Assembly: GCA_964019055.1 (NCBI GenBank)
Contig: OZ025206.1
Coordinates: forward strand, 16,465,291 to 16,529,290
Source of the DNA: Anthopleura xanthogrammica
Taxonomy: Eukaryota > Cnidaria > Anthozoa > Actiniaria > Actiniidae
Direction of reading: 5' to 3'
DNA: 64,000 bases
This document shows positions 22,977 to 36,050 of the stretch, one piece after another. Positions within the stretch are counted from its first letter, which is position 1; every line of letters begins with the position of its first letter. Below the pieces are notes generated by a model. That model ran no database searches, was not told the origin of the DNA, and saw only the letters and a program-made list of their open reading frames with translations. The position numbers and the translations under genes were made by a program.

Positions 22977-25900
22977 GGCGAGGTCTTATAGAACAGATTT
23001 CGTATGGGTGTGTAAAGTTACGGCACACCACACGGTTACAGCGCAGTGCGGACACGGTCACCGACACTGAATGTCGAATGTTTTCATACACGGCACGTGT
23101 ACGGCACTGACACAGTCTCAGCAAGGCACATAGTCACATATACGAAAGCTGCATGCTCTTTTATACGTCATACTATATTTAAGTTCTAAAAGATGGTTCA
23201 CAAATAAAAGATTGACTGATTGAGGACAACATGACTCGCGTAAAATATTACCCGACGATTGTTCCTTTTTCGAATAAGAAATGTCGAATAAGAAAGTTGC
23301 CGTGATTATCATCACCACATGATTCAAAAGCAATCAGTTTGGCAGTACAAATAATAAGTTTTGCATCTGAATAGATACTTAGCGTAAGCAATGCATATGA
23401 TAAGCAGATTTACGTTTTTTCAGCTAGTTTTAAATCTTTGCTAGTTTTCTTTCTCTTTCAATTTCTTTTTCCTTTCTTTCTTTCACCTTATGATTTTAAT
23501 TCATTCAATTTTTCCATTTATTTGTTTATTTGTTTATAGTTCTTTCTTTGGTCTTTTGTGTGTGTGTTTTTTTCTGACTGGTTCTTTCAGATCTTTCATT
23601 CAGTCTATTTCATTTTTTCTTCACGTTTTTCTTAATTTGTATCCTTTCTTTCCGTTCTCCCTTCCTTCCTTCCTTCCGTCCTTCCTTCCTTCCTTCCTTC
23701 CTTCCTTCCTCAGTGTAACCCTATTCAAGCCCAATGGCCTTCATGAGAGTAGTTCTATTGTGATATTCATCATGTCAGGTGTTTCATTATTCTCCCATAC
23801 ATCTCATCATAACACACAACAAAGAACCTCTTGCATCTCATATCAGTACTTTACTTCTTTTACATCGTTTTGCTTGTTTTGAGTCTTTATCATTTAACAA
23901 AACAATATAGAGGCTTTGCTCTACCATATGCTCCAGTTATTATTCAGTTTTTCCGTGTTCAGTTAAAAAGAGCGTGTATGTATGATAATGAGATCACCAC
24001 CACCAACAAAGACACAGTCTACGAACAGCCAAACTAATGATGAATTGAAAAAAGTATTCCTTTTCAATGTCTTTTTTTGAGTAATTAATGGTTTGTTTAA
24101 TGGTTCATTAAAGGGATTCATCGTTGATTTATAGTTGATTTCCCAGTCATTTACTTGTGATTTATTGTTATCTGATGATGGTTTATTCTTTATTCTTTCA
24201 AACTTAAAACTCACAATTGATCTCAACCCTTTTTGAAAGCTTTTTCCTCAGTTATTTTTCCCTTTTTTTGAGTGTTGTATTTAATAGGGATGATCTCATC
24301 AGCACTATCTCACACGAAGTACGACGACACACAACAGTAATACTTTGAGCTACAGGGATAGGAACTGTTATAATGCAGTATCGCCAAAAAGTAACTCCAA
24401 CTATAGAAAAGAATAATATATTCTTCACCTTAATTCTTATTTGAAAAAAAAAGTTTTTTTTACTTATATTTTTTTAATTCAATTTTTCTCCTCTCGTAAA
24501 AGTTAACACTGATCTAAGTGACGGGAGTTGTTCTGATGACGGGATAGTTGCTCGGACTAACCAAGAATATCAGTTTTCCTATAGTTTTTTCTAAAAAAAT
24601 CAAGCAAAAAATAACTGAATTCAAGACTGAATTTTGGAAGGGAAGCGCTTGCCCTCACTTGCACTCCCTCCCTCTTTAACCAACTGCTTCTTTCATGAAT
24701 GTACTTTTCATCGTTTACCTAACCCCCCAGGTAGTAATTTTGCCAAAGGGGTTTATTGGTGGATTCAATTCCTTTTACACTTTGTAGAAACTTAGCTAAA
24801 AATACTCCCAAAGTATGATCTGATTGCGTGATTCTTATGTTGCAATTGATCTGCATCAGAAAAGCACCTGTGTCTGATCTCCTCTCCATTCATATCTTTC
24901 TTTATAACCGAATCATTTCAACATTTCACATCACTTGGTAATTAAGTGCGAAGCAGCACGCTTTACGATATTTACCCCGCTGGTAATAATATTAATTTAT
25001 TTAACATGGATAACGTTGGAGCAAATTAACCTGTTTATGTTTCATCGCAATTTAGCTATGGTTCTAATGAATTATGTTCGAGTATCAGTTAGGAGAACAT
25101 GCTAGTACCCCTCTTTTACACAGTTTATCATTAGTGATAAAAGTGCATGGCTTGCTGCACTCAACCAACCATCAACTGCTCAAGAATTACCCGGATTAAT
25201 TTTCTCACTTAATTTTAGAATTCGATAACATAACCATAATTGAATTCTGTGTCTTTTGAAAAAAACAAAAAAAACATCCAACGCACTTTCTTCACTTGAC
25301 AGCAAAGTTGCTAAGTCCTTCAGAAAAGAATACTATAAAAAAACTTCTAAAAAAAAAATGCTTGATAATTGACATTTACTTTTCTTCTTATCAAACTCAC
25401 TAATACCGTTTTTCAAGATAGATTTTCACCCCTTTTAATGTTAGAACTAAAGCATCCAAGCTGGAGGTCTATAGAGATCATTAAACGACAATTCCCTCAC
25501 TCATCCATAAGCTACGCTATCTTTGAGTATAATTGTCAATAAGTTTGAAGGATTGTTCGTACTCAAGAAAATCCACTCTTATACACTGGATGTCGAAATG
25601 CTTTTACAATTAACAATTTTTTTGTATACGTTCTAAAAAAGATCTATATATAAATGGTTTGATATTATGGATGTGTATGTAGCCGGCGTGAGGAGAATTG
25701 ATATATTCCGGATGTAGATCGATGCACCTGCTAAGATCATTTTAAGTTCTTCATTTTGTCTCAGTTTGCGTGCTTTACCCTGGCTCAGTGAAATAAGCGC
25801 GGAAAAGCCGAAAGAACCTTTTAATTAGACACGCAGAGATCAAAAGCCGTACACTCACTTTAAGACTATCTTTAATGGCATTACCATCAATTTGTTTTGT

Positions 25901-26369
25901 AAACATCTGAAAAGTGATTCGTATGACTAGCGATGTAAAACATGATACAAAAAACATACTGATTGGCTAACGAGTATCAAAACATAACTCTTCAATACAT
26001 TTGATATTTTTTCTGACTCCTATCCTGTCATTTTTCTTCACATATTGTAACTTGAAGAGCTGTTGAACGTTCACTAGTGATCGTTACAGTTTGTCCTAAA
26101 TTTCTTTTTAAAAGCCCGTTCTATTGATAAGATCCCGAACAGCTATCGAGTTCTCTAGAAGTAAGCCTTTTGTGTTATCTTTAAACCAGTCTAAAAATAA
26201 TATCCAAGCCACAGTCATTCAGCCTCCGATATATCAGAATATATAAATGGTGTTTCCGGTCATTGGAAAAATAATATAGAATTTCCGTGTTTTTGAGATA
26301 ATATTTGTGATATAAGAAAGAACGATGCCTTTCTCGATGTTCGAGGTGTCCTGTCTAGTGCGTCAGTTA
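22977..26369. other. Intergenic, AT-rich, with (TTCC)n tract
   Basis: No supported gene. A pyrimidine-rich stretch at about 23450-23710 ends in (TTCC)n. The rest is low-complexity AT-rich DNA with poly-T and poly-A runs. Confidence 0.5.
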
Positions 26370-26569
26370 NNNNNNNNNNNNNNNNNNNNNNNNNNNNNNN
26401 NNNNNNNNNNNNNNNNNNNNNNNNNNNNNNNNNNNNNNNNNNNNNNNNNNNNNNNNNNNNNNNNNNNNNNNNNNNNNNNNNNNNNNNNNNNNNNNNNNNN
26501 NNNNNNNNNNNNNNNNNNNNNNNNNNNNNNNNNNNNNNNNNNNNNNNNNNNNNNNNNNNNNNNNNNNNN
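26370..26569. other. Assembly gap of 200 N
   Basis: Exactly 200 consecutive N. The round number suggests a placeholder, so the true distance is unknown. Reading frames that span it are meaningless. Confidence 0.99.
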
Positions 26570-29500
26570 AAGTTCTCTCTCTTTCTCAATAAGTCTAAAA
26601 AGCTTAGAACAACACCTGAAAAACTGATAAAATCTCTATGCAGGTACATTCCACCCTCCCGAGTCCCCAACCATGAGCATTCCATTCCAGAATTTCCATT
26701 CTCCACTGAGATATGATGATGGTCCACTGACCAACTGTCTATCAATCCAGAGCGTTTATTTGCTCTCCATTATTCGTGAAGAGTGAAAGATACCGGATAC
26801 CATGAGATCACACACAGCACTTTACTTCTTTGTTTGTGTTCTATCGGTCAGGCGTTCTTACATTTTTCTTTGTTGCTTCGTTTACTCACCATTATTGAAG
26901 TTTACAATAAAATTTAGAAGTGTACATAAAAAAAGACAAACCCGATTTGATATTAATCTGTTTACATCTTGACAACCATCTGCTCTTCATGTAATTCTTA
27001 CTCGGTTGTTAGCTGGAGTTCAAAATCGTGCAAACTTACTTCAAGATGGTCATGGTTTTACAATCCTCTTTGGCTGCCGGCATTGCCTGCCCTGAAGAAA
27101 TCGCTTTTTTGTGTTCACCGCTTTGTTTAAAACAAAAAAAAATGTTGCTCACTAATCGTATCAAATTTTCTCAAATAAAAACACAGGAACAATTTATTTG
27201 TCATTTGAAATTATTTTGAAACTAAAGGAATAAATTTTCGTGAAAACGTTCTCTATTCCATCGACAATCACATCTTACTGAGTAAAATTTTGATGAAAAA
27301 GTAGTGAATTGAATTGTGACAAGTTGGAAGTTGATGACGAAGATAGTCTTGTTTGTTAGGAAATGTCGGCAATTCTCTGCCTTATCGATTGAGATAATTT
27401 TTCTTATTCAATTAGCAATCGCTAGTTTTCTTCTTCAGCAATTAAGAGATTATCTTATCAAGTAGTTCTATTTCTTAAACGACTTAGTTTTTCTTACAAG
27501 TTTTCTGACAAAATGAATTTAAAAACAGTCCTCTTTAAAAATTTAACAACACAGAATTTATCCTGTGAATAATAAGCTAAGTACAGAACAAATTTGTCAG
27601 GAAAATTTCACGCAGGTTCACGCGACTTTGCCGGTCACGAAGCACGCGTAACACACGCAGTAGGAGTTCGTGCGCGCATGTAGTTTTTCTCCCCCATCTC
27701 ATTATGACACACCTCGGCCCATTATGACGTAACTAGTTGTTCATTTTCCGCCCACCACTGTTCACAGCTGTCAATTCAATCCGCTTTATTTATATTGATA
27801 CATTGCTTCCAATTACACAATGGATATGAAACAAAAAGTAGAAAAACCACGAAGAATACAGTTATATTCTCGTGGTGTTTGATTTCTCATCGTCTAGGTG
27901 TTTTTCAAGCCCTATTTGAATCGAGTATCTTATCAATACACCAAACCGTGTTATTGATTGATTCAATAAAGTTTTCATGATGGTCGTCTCAATTGCCTAG
28001 CGTTAATGGTCATATTATATCTACCGCCAAAAAAAGCGATACTTAGAAGAATCTGCAGCCGGTTGTAGTCTAAAAGCACAACTCTCTTTTGTGTTGAAGC
28101 TATTCAATACCATCAAACTGTCATTCCCACAAAGGAAGATTTGCTAGTTTTAACTTCTGTTCTTTTAAACGCTAAACACAAAGACTACAAATTATGGTCA
28201 GCTTTTGTGTTTTTTTGTGCCTTTTTTTCTTGGAAAACAGAGGGCGGTCGTATCATCCACGTGTCGCCTACGGGCGTACTTTTCCCGCCGAAATGGATAA
28301 TCAAAAGCGCGCGAAAACAAAGCTGATTACAGGCGCGCGGTAGGAGTACCTTTCAAGGTGGAGGAGGACCCCTTCTCAATTTCCCGTTTCTTAACAGAAA
28401 ACCAACAAAACCTTATTAACGGTCAATAGAGAATGGATCACAAAGAACTGCTAAACTAAGAAATACAATCTGTGTGTTCTAGCTGGAAATTACCGAGGGT
28501 TTAACGATACAACTGATATCATTCGCGCACAATTCTGTCTTGAATTGAAAACTAATCGTTTAAGAATGAAGATAAACCATTGCTCGCTGACCATTTGCAT
28601 CCTAAACTCAAATTTCCTTGTTTTTGCTAAAGGCAAAAAGTCTTTGTAACATAATAGCAGTTTACATTACGTGCAATAAGACAACTTTGCCCTAATGCTT
28701 AAATAGCCGTAAAAACTGCACTTGACTCGGTTTCTTGCACTCTAGTCTCAGTAAGACATTTCTGCACGCATCTTCATCTTAAGCGGAAAAACTGAGATCG
28801 TTTATCTTAAAAAAATATTTCTGAATGCGAGTTTTTTTCCCCATGAGAGTGATTATTACGGCAGATTTTCCAGTTCTAGGTACTTTGGTTAAGTCCACTC
28901 ACGTCAAGTTTTTGTTGATATTTGAAATCAAATGTACTCAAGTACGAGAAGCCGTGAATACATATCCGGTGTCTTGAGCCCAAATGAATCCGGTAGCTTT
29001 GACAATTTGAAACTGAACTGTTCACAGATCGACTGACTAACACAAAACACGTGGCTCTTAGCGAGTGAAAGCTGGTTCTGTTAGAGAAACATAGAGGTTC
29101 TTAAAAACTCCAAAAGATATCATTAGTCCAAGGCGTGAGTAATGTAAAAGGAAGTGAGAATAAATTGGGTAAAAGCATCAACCAGGGAGTACTAAATTAA
29201 AGCATGTGTTTTGAGACTTTCTACTTTTGCTTGTCACTTGACAATATTCTCACTAATAAAAGCTTACTTTGTGCTGTTTTGTTTTAGCGTCGTCTGACTT
29301 TCAATTTGTCTTGTTTGCGTGTAAAATCAGAGTTAGTGTTCGTCGTTTTCTTTTTCATTACGTGTCATTTCCTAACGTATAATCAGGAGGGACGGGATGG
29401 ATTTTATTGAAGCAAAGCTGTGAGCCAACACTAATATTGGACTAATCTTTAATAACTCATTTTTCTTTGTAAAAACCACTACATTTGGCGTTAAGTGACA

Positions 29501-32500
29501 GAGAGAAGAGCTTTGAGGATCGATGGGATAGATTGCTATATCAAGGCCGCTTATTATGAACTATTCTTATCAGTTATATGCTGTCCTCGTCAGCCGTTAT
29601 TTCAGTCACCAGCTAACATAAACTTTTCTCAACACTTCCTGAATCTTTCTTTAATAAAATAAACCACAGTATTAATTGCCAGGATTTCTCAGTAACCTCC
29701 TGTGTTTTTCCTTATTCCAAGCATGCCAGGCCTCAAATCACTTAGGATTATACTCCACTAGTTTGATTAACAGTTTCGAAACAGATTGCAATATTCAAAG
29801 TCACCCCACTGGGAAAATATTATAAAAGAGGAAGGTTGTGTCGAAGTCTTTGTTTCTTCAAAGGAAAAGATAATCGTCTAATCTTAAAACTCTAAGCTCG
29901 ATTTAATCAGGAATCTGAGAGAGATAATTGAATTTTTAGATCGAAGGAGAGCTAATTTGAGAACTATCGGGCGATGTCGTAGCCATAGAAACAAAAAGCT
30001 ACGATAACAACAAGGCGTTATCTTAAAATTAAAATTGCTCTATCAAATCGAAGGAGAATGAAAATAAACCTGTCAAGGGCTAGAAGAAAGATTTGAAATC
30101 TTTTTACATATAGAAAAGTTTAATTTTGTCGTCTTAGAAGATTTAGTAAAAGTCATAATAACGAATCAAAGCCTTTGCATGGGTTGAGTCGCTTAATTTT
30201 AAAGTTGCGTTGTGATTGGATGGTGACTAGGCTAAAAATTACTAACCCAAGTGATTGAATTGGTCCTATATATTTAACAGATTGGAACTTTGGAGGGGCG
30301 AAGTTTTGAAGACGAATAGGATCAGTTTATCTGATTCAATATAACAGATAACAATCTATGAAGGAAAATAGAAACAAATTAAAAAAACTTTGAATAGATA
30401 GAAAACTGAATTTCTACGAGAAAAATTCTGGAAAAGGACAAATTTGAAGTGTTAAATCTAACTAGCAAAATGTGTGAAACTTTACAATTGAGATTTTCTC
30501 GGTAATAATAAAAAAAATAATGAACATTTATCTTGATAACACGTTTTTAATTTACTCGTAAAATAAATTTGAATAAGCGATATATATATTTTCTGATTCA
30601 AGATATCCATCCATCCATCTACACGGTTTCCCTCATGGCAGTTCTTTGAAAAATGATTGTTGCAAGTAAAAATAATTTATTTCATAAAAAAAATATTTTG
30701 ATAATTTTGTTTCTTTGGGATGCAACATAATTAAGGCGTGAAACTAGATGTAAATCCTATTATAAATTTTGAGTATTTACAAAGTTTGATAATAACTGGA
30801 GGGAAAGTTGGCTTAAAATAACTCACTAGTTAAAATCCCTGAAAAATCACACGTTTATTTCAAGTACATTGAAATTGAAAAATTAAAGTGAACAAGGAAA
30901 AAAATATAATTTTAAACTTTAGATAAGAATTTTTATTTCATGTTTAGTATTGGGTTAAAAATAATATCTGTGCTGTTGTAGTTTTGTTAGCTGCGAAAAC
31001 TACTTTTATTTTTGCAATTTTCTTTTATCTTTAGTGATCTTGTTAGCTTGAGGCTCCCAGTGCTTTCAAATTAATCTACAAGGATATTATAAGTGACAAA
31101 CTCGCCTGTGTGATGAAAAAAATTCTCAAAACTGTGTGCTTCGATGTGTGGGTCCCTAAATTTCCCCCCCTAAGCAACAATAGCATATAAAGACTCCCTG
31201 AAAAGTGGTCCATACAATTCACATTGAAAGTTAAGCACACGCACACACCAGGGATGTTTTACTGACTTTACTTCTCCATCCTTTATTTACATAATTTTTA
31301 TTGATTTTGTCGCCAGTGAGTCAAGAACACATCGCAAGAAAATCATTAAAGTCAAGTTTCTATATCCAATCATCCAATATATATAAATTTCATTAGCGAG
31401 GATACGCCATTGTTAGACTTTTATTGATAAATCCTTTTCACAATGTGCCAGAGGTATCAAAGTGACAGCCAAACAAAAGATTTTTTTCGATAAATGAGGA
31501 ACTTTTTTCTTTTTTTCTGATGATTCAAGCCAAGGTTCTGTCATTGTTTTTTTTTTGGATTTGTTCATCGAGGAAGAATGTTTTCCCCCCAAAAAATCAA
31601 CTCTCTGTAAAAAGGGAGATATGTTCAAATATTCCCGTGAGAATGACGATATTTCTTACACGTATTGGACACGAAGTCCGGGATATCCTCTTGAATGTCA
31701 GCCAAGGTCACTGCGTCATCGCAGTCGTCATAACACGACAACGTGGTCGACTCATCAACGAATAACTGCTTTTTTCGCCAGTTTTTATTACTTTGTTGAT
31801 TCATTTTGATAGTTTCTTCCTTTTCAGCTTGCTTTATTAAACTATTTGCCTTATCTCAGCCAGTATTTAAGTCCAATTTTCTATATAGTACACAGTAACT
31901 CGTTCCAAAATTGTTTCCTTTTTATTCACTTGTGTTTTTTTATTCTTGTGTTTTTTTGAAAATGATCATACAAATTGAGAGAACGGTGTAATGACATGAA
32001 ATGATATCACCTAAACAGCGATAAAAACTACAGATGTCGCCCGATATCATCATCAATAGAGCTGTGTGTATGTTCGTGTGTGCGCGTGACGTACAAACCG
32101 TGTATCTGCGTGATAACACGTTCGTTCGTCCGTGAGATAAGCGTGAACATGAAGTATAGACTCAAAAACGTACTATAAGAGTTTTGAGTTAATACCGACG
32201 TGCAAAACAATTCTCACGTTCTCAAAGTAGTTGGACTTCAACTGGCATGCACCAAGACTCCCGTAACCATGGTAACGTGACGTTACCATGGAAGTGCTTG
32301 ATGTACTGTGCTATTCACTAATTGCTTTGCATTATCAGATTTAGTTGAGGATTTGTTGACTTACACGAGATGAAAGTGAATACTTTGGAAGGCTCTTATT
32401 CTGGTTTGTACAAATAGAAGAGAAACTGTAATTGACAGACAGTTGTTTCTCTTGAATTTATCTGGCATTATTAAACCGTTTCTTATCAAGCCAGTTGCCC

Positions 32501-33331
32501 TTTTAACGATCGTCTTCCGTGGCGTTATTTTGTTTCAAAAAAAGGGCTGGCATCTCAAGTGAGTCCACGCTACTGTAGCCTTATCTATCGGGATCTTTCT
32601 CGAACTTTTATTGGGAAAGACATACGCAGCTGATATGTTCTAGCTCATGGCTAAAACGAGAACCACCCACGTGATCATGAAGAGCGTTGCCATAGAAACG
32701 ACTCGTCCATACCACGTAAGTCTCATTAATCCCAATTAAGGTGACGTAATTCTTAGCCATGGTCTAATGAGTAGTCTTTCGATTGCTCTTTTTGAAAAAA
32801 GCCGTGTTCTTCACGCTGCTTGATTGAATATTCCATTCCCGTTCAACGTTGATCAATTCTTGATTCACACTGGCACCCAGGCGTCAAAAAGCCTGGACAC
32901 AACCATAGCTAATATCAAAAAAACCTTCATCAAATGTGAACTCTGGCTTTCACCTACCTCGGGTTGTGATTTAATTTCCATCTTATTGATATTTAGGTTC
33001 TTTTTGAGCGCGCAGGACTAATTAAAGATTCGAAATGTTGTTTTGAGCGATGTCGGAGTTAGTACTAAAGAAGTAGATCTGCGTAACGCGTGGGACTCAC
33101 TAATCAAATCATCGAATTTTTCGAGTTGTGTTACGGTATTATTACGATTCGTTTAATCTTTTAAGTGAAAGTGTTTTTCCTGTAGCTATTAGTAAAGCAT
33201 CGTCTAATCATCTACGCATGGTGGAAATCGAATCATTGGCTGAATTGGCTTTTAAAAAAACAAAGTGGTGAAGACGAATGGCAATTTTACTTTGAAATGT
33301 TCATCCATGCATAACATAAAACGATTTTTTC
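26570..33331. other. Gene-free intergenic stretch
   Basis: I find no frame with recognisable domains and no spliced series of exons. X-box-like motifs occur at 29979-29992, 32263-32276 and 32686-32699 (with a half-matching one at 32282-32295). Position suggests distal regulatory DNA of the ETS gene, without direct proof. Confidence 0.4.
32263..32295. promoter_or_regulatory. Candidate RFX X-box with adjacent inverted copy
   Basis: GTAACCATGGTAAC at 32263-32276 fits the X-box pattern GTNRCC-N2-RGYAAC exactly. Six bases further on, GTTACCATGGAAGT repeats the left half. The two overlap a palindrome with 11-base arms (CCATGGTAACG at 32267-32277, CGTTACCATGG at 32281-32291) around TGA, creating a CRE-like GTGACGT core. 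Confidence 0.4.
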
Positions 33332-33975
<644 letters not shown>

Positions 33976-35693
33976 TCATTCAGAATAATCACGTACTCAA
34001 TCCCCGAATTCGAGATGTTTCTCGGCAGACTCCAGGTCTACATTCTCCATCAATACTATTCACATGTCTGTTTCTCAAGTACTAATGAATGGCAGGTTAT
34101 CCAAGGAGATAATGGCAGATCGCCTGGTGTAAAGGGCCTCAGAGATTGCTCTTAATTATATCATCTTTTGACTGATTTCATTTTCTAAGTGTCTTTGTAA
34201 GAGAAACTGACGAAAGTATAAACACTGGTCCACCATTATAGAAAAAACTAAGCTGACACTCCTACAAGTAGAATCACAGGTTACTATTCAAATTAAATCT
34301 ACAGCTCTCTCAAAACTAAGTAGATATCTCCCTCAGAAACCACTAAAACTAAAACAACGATCATACTAACGCCTAAGTTAGAAACTCAAGCCCACTACAA
34401 TAATACACTACCAAGATAATGTTTTTTTATTCTTCTGATATTCTAGTGTTTTATAGCCCTCTTCCTCACTCCTTTTTAGCACCCTAGGTGGATCAGAATC
34501 AAGTGTATATTATCCCTAATGTCTTAAGTGGATAACAGGACATTTTGTGGAACCCATTATCCTGTGTAATACTGTTGTCTCATTTCTAATTCAGACAAAC
34601 GGAACATAAACATCACGTCTTGATTCATATTTGCTCTTTTTTATTTTCTGTTGATTTTCAATTCTGATTAATATCATTATTTTTGCTGCGCTGTTATTTT
34701 TATTAGTCTTGACATTTTACGGAGTAATTTGCAATTTCTAAATATTTACAGTTTTAAATGTTTTTGGATATTTATCGGTGATCGAAGTGCTTTCTGTTGT
34801 GGGCATTTAAACGTATAGCCACTGAGACAGGCCTGGCCTATTCGCACTCCTTGGAAAAAGACAAGGCACAAGAGTGTCAGTGTCCTATATGTAAGTACGA
34901 ACAATATCTCTCTTCTTATTACATTTGACTAACATTAAGTGACGTATACAGGCAAATTGCACGGGCTTCTGGTACTGAGCCCGGTATACTCTAGGAAGCA
35001 AACCTTTCCAGCTAGTATCTCAAGAGATGAGATATTTATTCGAAGAACCATGCTAAAGGCACTTCAACTTAAAAAAAATCATCAACTCCGACTTTCCTTC
35101 CTCTGTCTGATAGAATGCTATGTGTTCCGTTAACATAATTATTTATCAAATATTTATTTATTGTTCTATCATACTCTTTTCTAGTTGTCTGTCTGTCACA
35201 AATCAGTTTTATAATATCTTATTTAAAAATCACAGTCTAGAATGTTGTGTATATAGTCTTTGTGCTGTATAACATCTGTTTCAGTGTTCTAAGCCTTTTG
35301 TCCATCTTAATAACTCTCATACAAATTCGTTGATTCATCGTTTACCACGGTTTTCTAAAGGTGCAATCATTAATCATCGTGACGAATTTTTTTTCAGTAA
35401 CTCGTTATGGTTTTATTGCCCTTTGATTGATTGATTCATGTGTGAGCCATTCGATCGTCTTCCCGTTAACAGCCCACGAGATAAATGGTTAGATCATCAA
35501 TTCTTCTCTATGCCAGGGTGTGTTTATTAATGGATGCACAATGAAGTCGTGAGGTCTATGCATAAGATTAGACCACCAGCAAGGTTTACTTTTGAACGAT
35601 TCTTATTAGAAAAACTTCTAAAGATGAATTGAAAACAGGGCGTACGGAAATCTTATCTGTTTAGTGATCCATTGTCTGTCACTCTTCTAACCT

Positions 35694-35790
35694 TCCATCC
35701 ATCCATTTATCCATCCATCCATTTATCCATCCATCCATCCATCCATCCATCCATCCAGCCATCCATCCATTCATTCATCCATCCATTCAT
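35694..35790. repeat. (ATCC)n/(ATTC)n microsatellite
   Basis: CCAT-type tetranucleotide repeats with scattered variants. The repeat resumes at about 36006-36050 on the other side of an inserted element. Confidence 0.9.
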
Positions 35791-35804
35791 TCAAGTATTA
35801 ATTC

Positions 35805-36005
35805 CAGTGACGGAACCAGGGTAGTTCCGGGGGGGGGGGGGGGGAGCATCATGGAACCCCCTTCGTGAGATCCTGTGAAGCCAATCTAGTTCTTTATGCT
35901 CAATAAAATGAAATTGGAACCCCCTTATGAAGATGATCGTACCAGCTTTTTCTGCGTAGCGGCTATTTTGGAACCCCCCTTTTTTAAACCCTGGATCCGC
36001 CACTG
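35805..36005. mobile_element. hAT-like MITE inserted in a microsatellite
   Basis: It begins CAGTGACGGAACCAGGG and ends CCCTGGATCCGCCACTG, so the termini are inverted repeats of the CAGTGGCGGATCC kind typical of non-autonomous hAT elements. It carries two GGAACCCCCTT motifs and a run of 16 G. The 8 bases on each side (ATTAATTC and CATTCATC) are not an exact duplication, perhaps because the flanking repeat has changed. Confidence 0.7.
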
Positions 36006-36050
36006 CATTCATCCATCCATCCATCCACCCATCCACCCACCCATCCACCC

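Noticed and set aside
23490..23882. 130-codon hydrophobic frame
   Set aside because: Arises from a T- and C-rich tract with (TTCC)n; no recognisable protein features.
26260..26745. Reading frames across the N gap
   Set aside because: They exist only because N codons are not read as stops.
35791..36048. Minus-strand frame containing VADPGFKKGGF
   Set aside because: It is a translation through the hAT-like MITE and the adjoining microsatellite, a common spurious pattern.
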